From Chara braunii (Eukaryota > Streptophyta > Charophyceae > Charales > Characeae): 29,833 bases of DNA. The notes under the pieces are model-generated. The model was given only the letters and a program-made list of their open reading frames with translations, was not told where the DNA came from and ran no database searches. This document shows positions 28,141 to 29,833 of the stretch, piece after piece. The position numbers and the translations under genes are program-made. The stretch is taken from assembly GCA_003427395.1 (NCBI GenBank), contig BFEA01000323.1, positions 1,397,226 to 1,427,058 of the forward strand. The letters are read 5' to 3'. Each line of letters opens with the position of its first letter. Positions within the stretch are counted from its first letter, which is position 1.

Positions 28141-28381
28141 TGCTATTGCTGTGTGTATGGGGAGTATGAATGCATGTGACGGCAGCTGGCTAGAGTGTGA
28201 CGTGAAGCACTATCCTTTCTTTTTTTTGTAAAGCCCGGGTTGTTGTAGAGGCTGGATTACAGACATATGAGAGTCACCTTCGGCACTTGGCCATGTGGTA
28301 GAGGCCCCCTAATCCTATGGGACTCCCTCCCAACCTAACTCTTTCGTAATTTCTCCCGGCGCACTCCTACTCCCACTATCC
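28141..28381. other. Non-coding stretch
   Basis: No feature is recognised. It separates the 5' end of LINE B from the next retroelement tail. Confidence 0.4.
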
Positions 28382-28490
28382 TTTTTTTTTTTTTTTTAAG
28401 AAACAGCCTGAGCTGATGCTAGGGGTGCTGGTAAGAGCAGACACCACTAGCACTGCCAGGGAGGCTCCATCTATTGGTGGGGAGCAGCAC
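28382..28490 (-). mobile_element. Poly(A)-tailed LINE 3' module (copy)
   Basis: Minus-strand text GTGCTGCTCCCCACCAATAG, then CTAGTGGTGTCTGCTCTTACCAGCACC, ends in an A run (T run 28382-28397 on the plus strand). The same CTAGTGGTGTCTGCTCTTA(T/C)CAGCACC text closes LINE B at 13706-13770. A severely 5'-truncated LINE copy, or a SINE sharing its tail, explains it. Confidence 0.65.
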
Positions 28491-28795
28491 CCTATCCTAC
28501 CTCTGTGTCTACCACTCAGGATCGTCACCCTCCAGCCTTGGGGGTGACCTGACCGAACCGTGGTTGTAGGTACTAGGGCTAAGCTGAGTCCCACACACCC
28601 CACTGAGCCCTGATCAAAGCATATTTGTGCGAGCCTTGTCGCCCGGGTACTTCAGGTGCTAGGTACAGACGTTTCACCAGATGTCCCATAGGTGGACCTA
28701 TTTTGCGTTCCTATCGTTGTGTACACAGCTGTTGTTACTGCTGTTTGTTGTTAGGTTGTTCGCTGTGCACACTGTTGTCATTGCCACTTGTTTGT
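28491..28795. other. Non-coding stretch
   Basis: No gene is recognised. TGTTGTTACTGCTGTTTGTTG-type degenerate trinucleotide sequence occurs near 28730-28790. Confidence 0.4.
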
Positions 28796-28796
28796 T

Positions 28797-28885
28797 GATA
28801 GTGAATCGAACATAGGAGGCAGGCAACCCAACCAATCCTGTGGAGAGCCCCACCGACAGAAGAGCTCTACCAGCACCGGCCATAG
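28797..28885 (-). repeat. tRNA-derived SINE-like segment (1)
   Basis: On the minus strand, GGTGCTGGTAGAGCTC resembles the box A/D-arm of a tRNA, and ATGTTCGATTCAC, about 55 nt later, matches box B. The stems between them do not fold into a cloverleaf. It is probably a tRNA-derived SINE head. Confidence 0.5.
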
Positions 28886-29230
28886 ACTGTATTAAGTCTC
28901 ACTCTCATCAACTGTTCCTCGTTCCATGGGCGGTCTGTAGGGTCCTAGTTCAGACAGACATCGACCGTGGATTGTACTAAGTCTGACATCGACCGTGGAT
29001 TGTACTAAGTCTCACTCTCATCAACCGTTGCTATCCCATGGGCGAGCTGTCCTAAGGGGAGCCCTCATCCTAACCCCTCCCGTGCCTAGTGGCTGACCCC
29101 CCCATATCTCCAGCTAGCCACGGGTCCCCCTACTCTAATCTTGCCCCAAGAAACCTACCAACACCGACCACAGTCTGTACTACGTCTCACTCTCATCAAC
29201 CGTTCCTGAGTCTATGGGCGGTGTGTAGGT
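28881..29230. repeat. Dispersed tandem repeat, three units
   Basis: A unit with CTGTA(T/C)TA(A/C)GTCTCACTCTCATCAAC(T/C)GTTCCT..ATGGGCGG(T/A) occurs near 28886, 28995 and 29172. The first and third are preceded by TACCA(G/A)CACCG(G/A)CCA, so they include part of the SINE-like head. The middle unit has a further 30-bp internal duplication (ACATCGACCGTGGATTGTAC, near 28959 and 28987). Confidence 0.8.
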
Positions 29231-29256
29231 CTCTTGGTCCTGCCTACCACTAGGTC

Positions 29257-29325
29257 AGCGAGTTTTGAACACACGACCTCATCCATACAATCTTCTATCG
29301 AACCTACTGAGCTACTGTGGAAACT
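29257..29325 (-). repeat. tRNA-derived SINE-like segment (2)
   Basis: The minus strand reads CCACAGTAGCTCAGTAGGTTCG, a clear box A with D-loop, and GTGTGTTCAAAACTC, a box B-like motif about 40 nt on. Acceptor stem and anticodon stem do not pair well, so a functional tRNA is unlikely. Confidence 0.5.
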
Positions 29326-29329
29326 GAAC

Positions 29330-29833
29330 GATTGGTACGCAGTATTGGACTGGAAGGCAAACGAACAATCACCCTCCAGTATGCAAGCCCGCAAAGAACC
29401 ACTGGAACCAAGAGCATCGGGCAAACATCCCACAGCCACTACCGGTTAATGAAGGCAAAAAATCCAGGTTTTTTTGCCGCGTCGCTACAAGCAATGTTGT
29501 CGAAACTATTCGGAGTAGCTTTCGCCAAATCTTTCTTCGAGTCCGGTGTTTTTGCTAAGTTTTTCGTTACTGGTCCAAATGCGGCGAAATTGAATACAGA
29601 TATACCCTAAAGCACAGACATATCAGGCAAAAAGAAAAACCAAGAAAAAAGTAAAAATTCCTGAGTACGGACGCCGCCCGGCCGGGCGGGGCCGGGTGGG
29701 CCGCCCGCGCAAACCGGGCGGGCAGAAAAAACAGCCCAGAATTTTTTATATATATTTTTTGAAAGCGGGGTCCTTCTGTGCCCGGCGAGAGGACCCCAAA
29801 TCTGCAATAAAAAATCTGGTTTGGGAGGGGGAC
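29330..29833. other. Non-coding stretch ending in a GC-rich hairpin
   Basis: No gene is recognised. At 29671-29724 a strongly GC-rich segment (GCCGCCCGGCCGGGCGGGG, later CCGCCCGCGC and CCGGGCGGGC) can fold on itself in several ways, in sharp contrast with its AT-rich neighbours. An open frame at 29317-29610 shows no domain. Confidence 0.45.

Noticed and set aside
29317-29610. An open frame ending in FFAASLQAMLSKLFGVAFAKSFFESGVFAKFF, broken here as FFAASLQAML and LFGVAFAKSF
   Set aside because: The hydrophobic text hints at a membrane segment, but the frame starts within a SINE-like repeat and I recognise no family. It is not supported enough to call.
1-29833. CRISPR arrays, bacterial operons, ribosome binding sites, rRNA genes
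   Set aside because: No evenly spaced direct repeats with unique spacers, no closely packed same-strand genes and no rRNA-like sequence were seen. The gene and repeat structure is eukaryotic.

Overview
This window looks like repeat-rich intergenic DNA from a large eukaryotic nuclear genome. It has long microsatellites, homopolymer runs, polymerase III tRNA genes, poly(A)-tailed LINEs and many foldback or MITE-type elements. It shows no bacterial-style gene packing. The two LINEs carry an apurinic-type endonuclease, a reverse transcriptase and a C-terminal zinc-binding segment (zf-RVT-like), plus an ORF1 with a CCHC knuckle. That layout is best known from plant-type L1 elements, so a streptophyte alga or relative is a reasonable but unproven guess. 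I cannot name the species.

Layout. 1-4500: simple repeats, tRNA-like tandem repeats (1478-1790), small Tc1/pogo-like MITEs, several long hairpins, and three broken copies of a short repeat that carries a hammerhead ribozyme. 4650-8300: a tRNA-Asn(GTT) cluster on the minus strand with five full copies, one copy whose anticodon reads GGT, and a trail of decayed copies. 8600-9950: MITE-like pieces and a LINE-type 3' tail. 10032-10628: the only convincing host coding segment, a cysteine-rich terminal exon resembling the folate-receptor family. 11200-13560: a minisatellite, a 67-bp T run, an apparently intact type III hammerhead ribozyme (minus strand, 11894-11951), a 105-bp MITE, and a 288-bp inverted-repeat element whose empty paralogous site lies just downstream. 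13696-28090: one old LINE (B, minus strand) interrupted by a nearly complete LINE (A, 15270-23245). The host LINE's reading frame resumes across a 9-bp target duplication. 28100-29833: another LINE-type tail, tRNA-like SINE pieces in tandem, and a GC-rich hairpin.

How it fits together. Almost everything here is mobile DNA or its debris; the tRNA-Asn genes and the cysteine-rich exon are the likely host functions. The strongest candidates for something new are: (1) the hammerhead repeat family, including a pair of same-orientation copies 564 nt apart that resembles a decayed retrozyme-like unit; (2) the 288-bp element with a 44-bp perfect terminal inverted repeat, a 4-bp target duplication and a readable empty site; (3) the strong excess of Trp-to-stop changes in both LINEs, which points to directional C-to-T decay.
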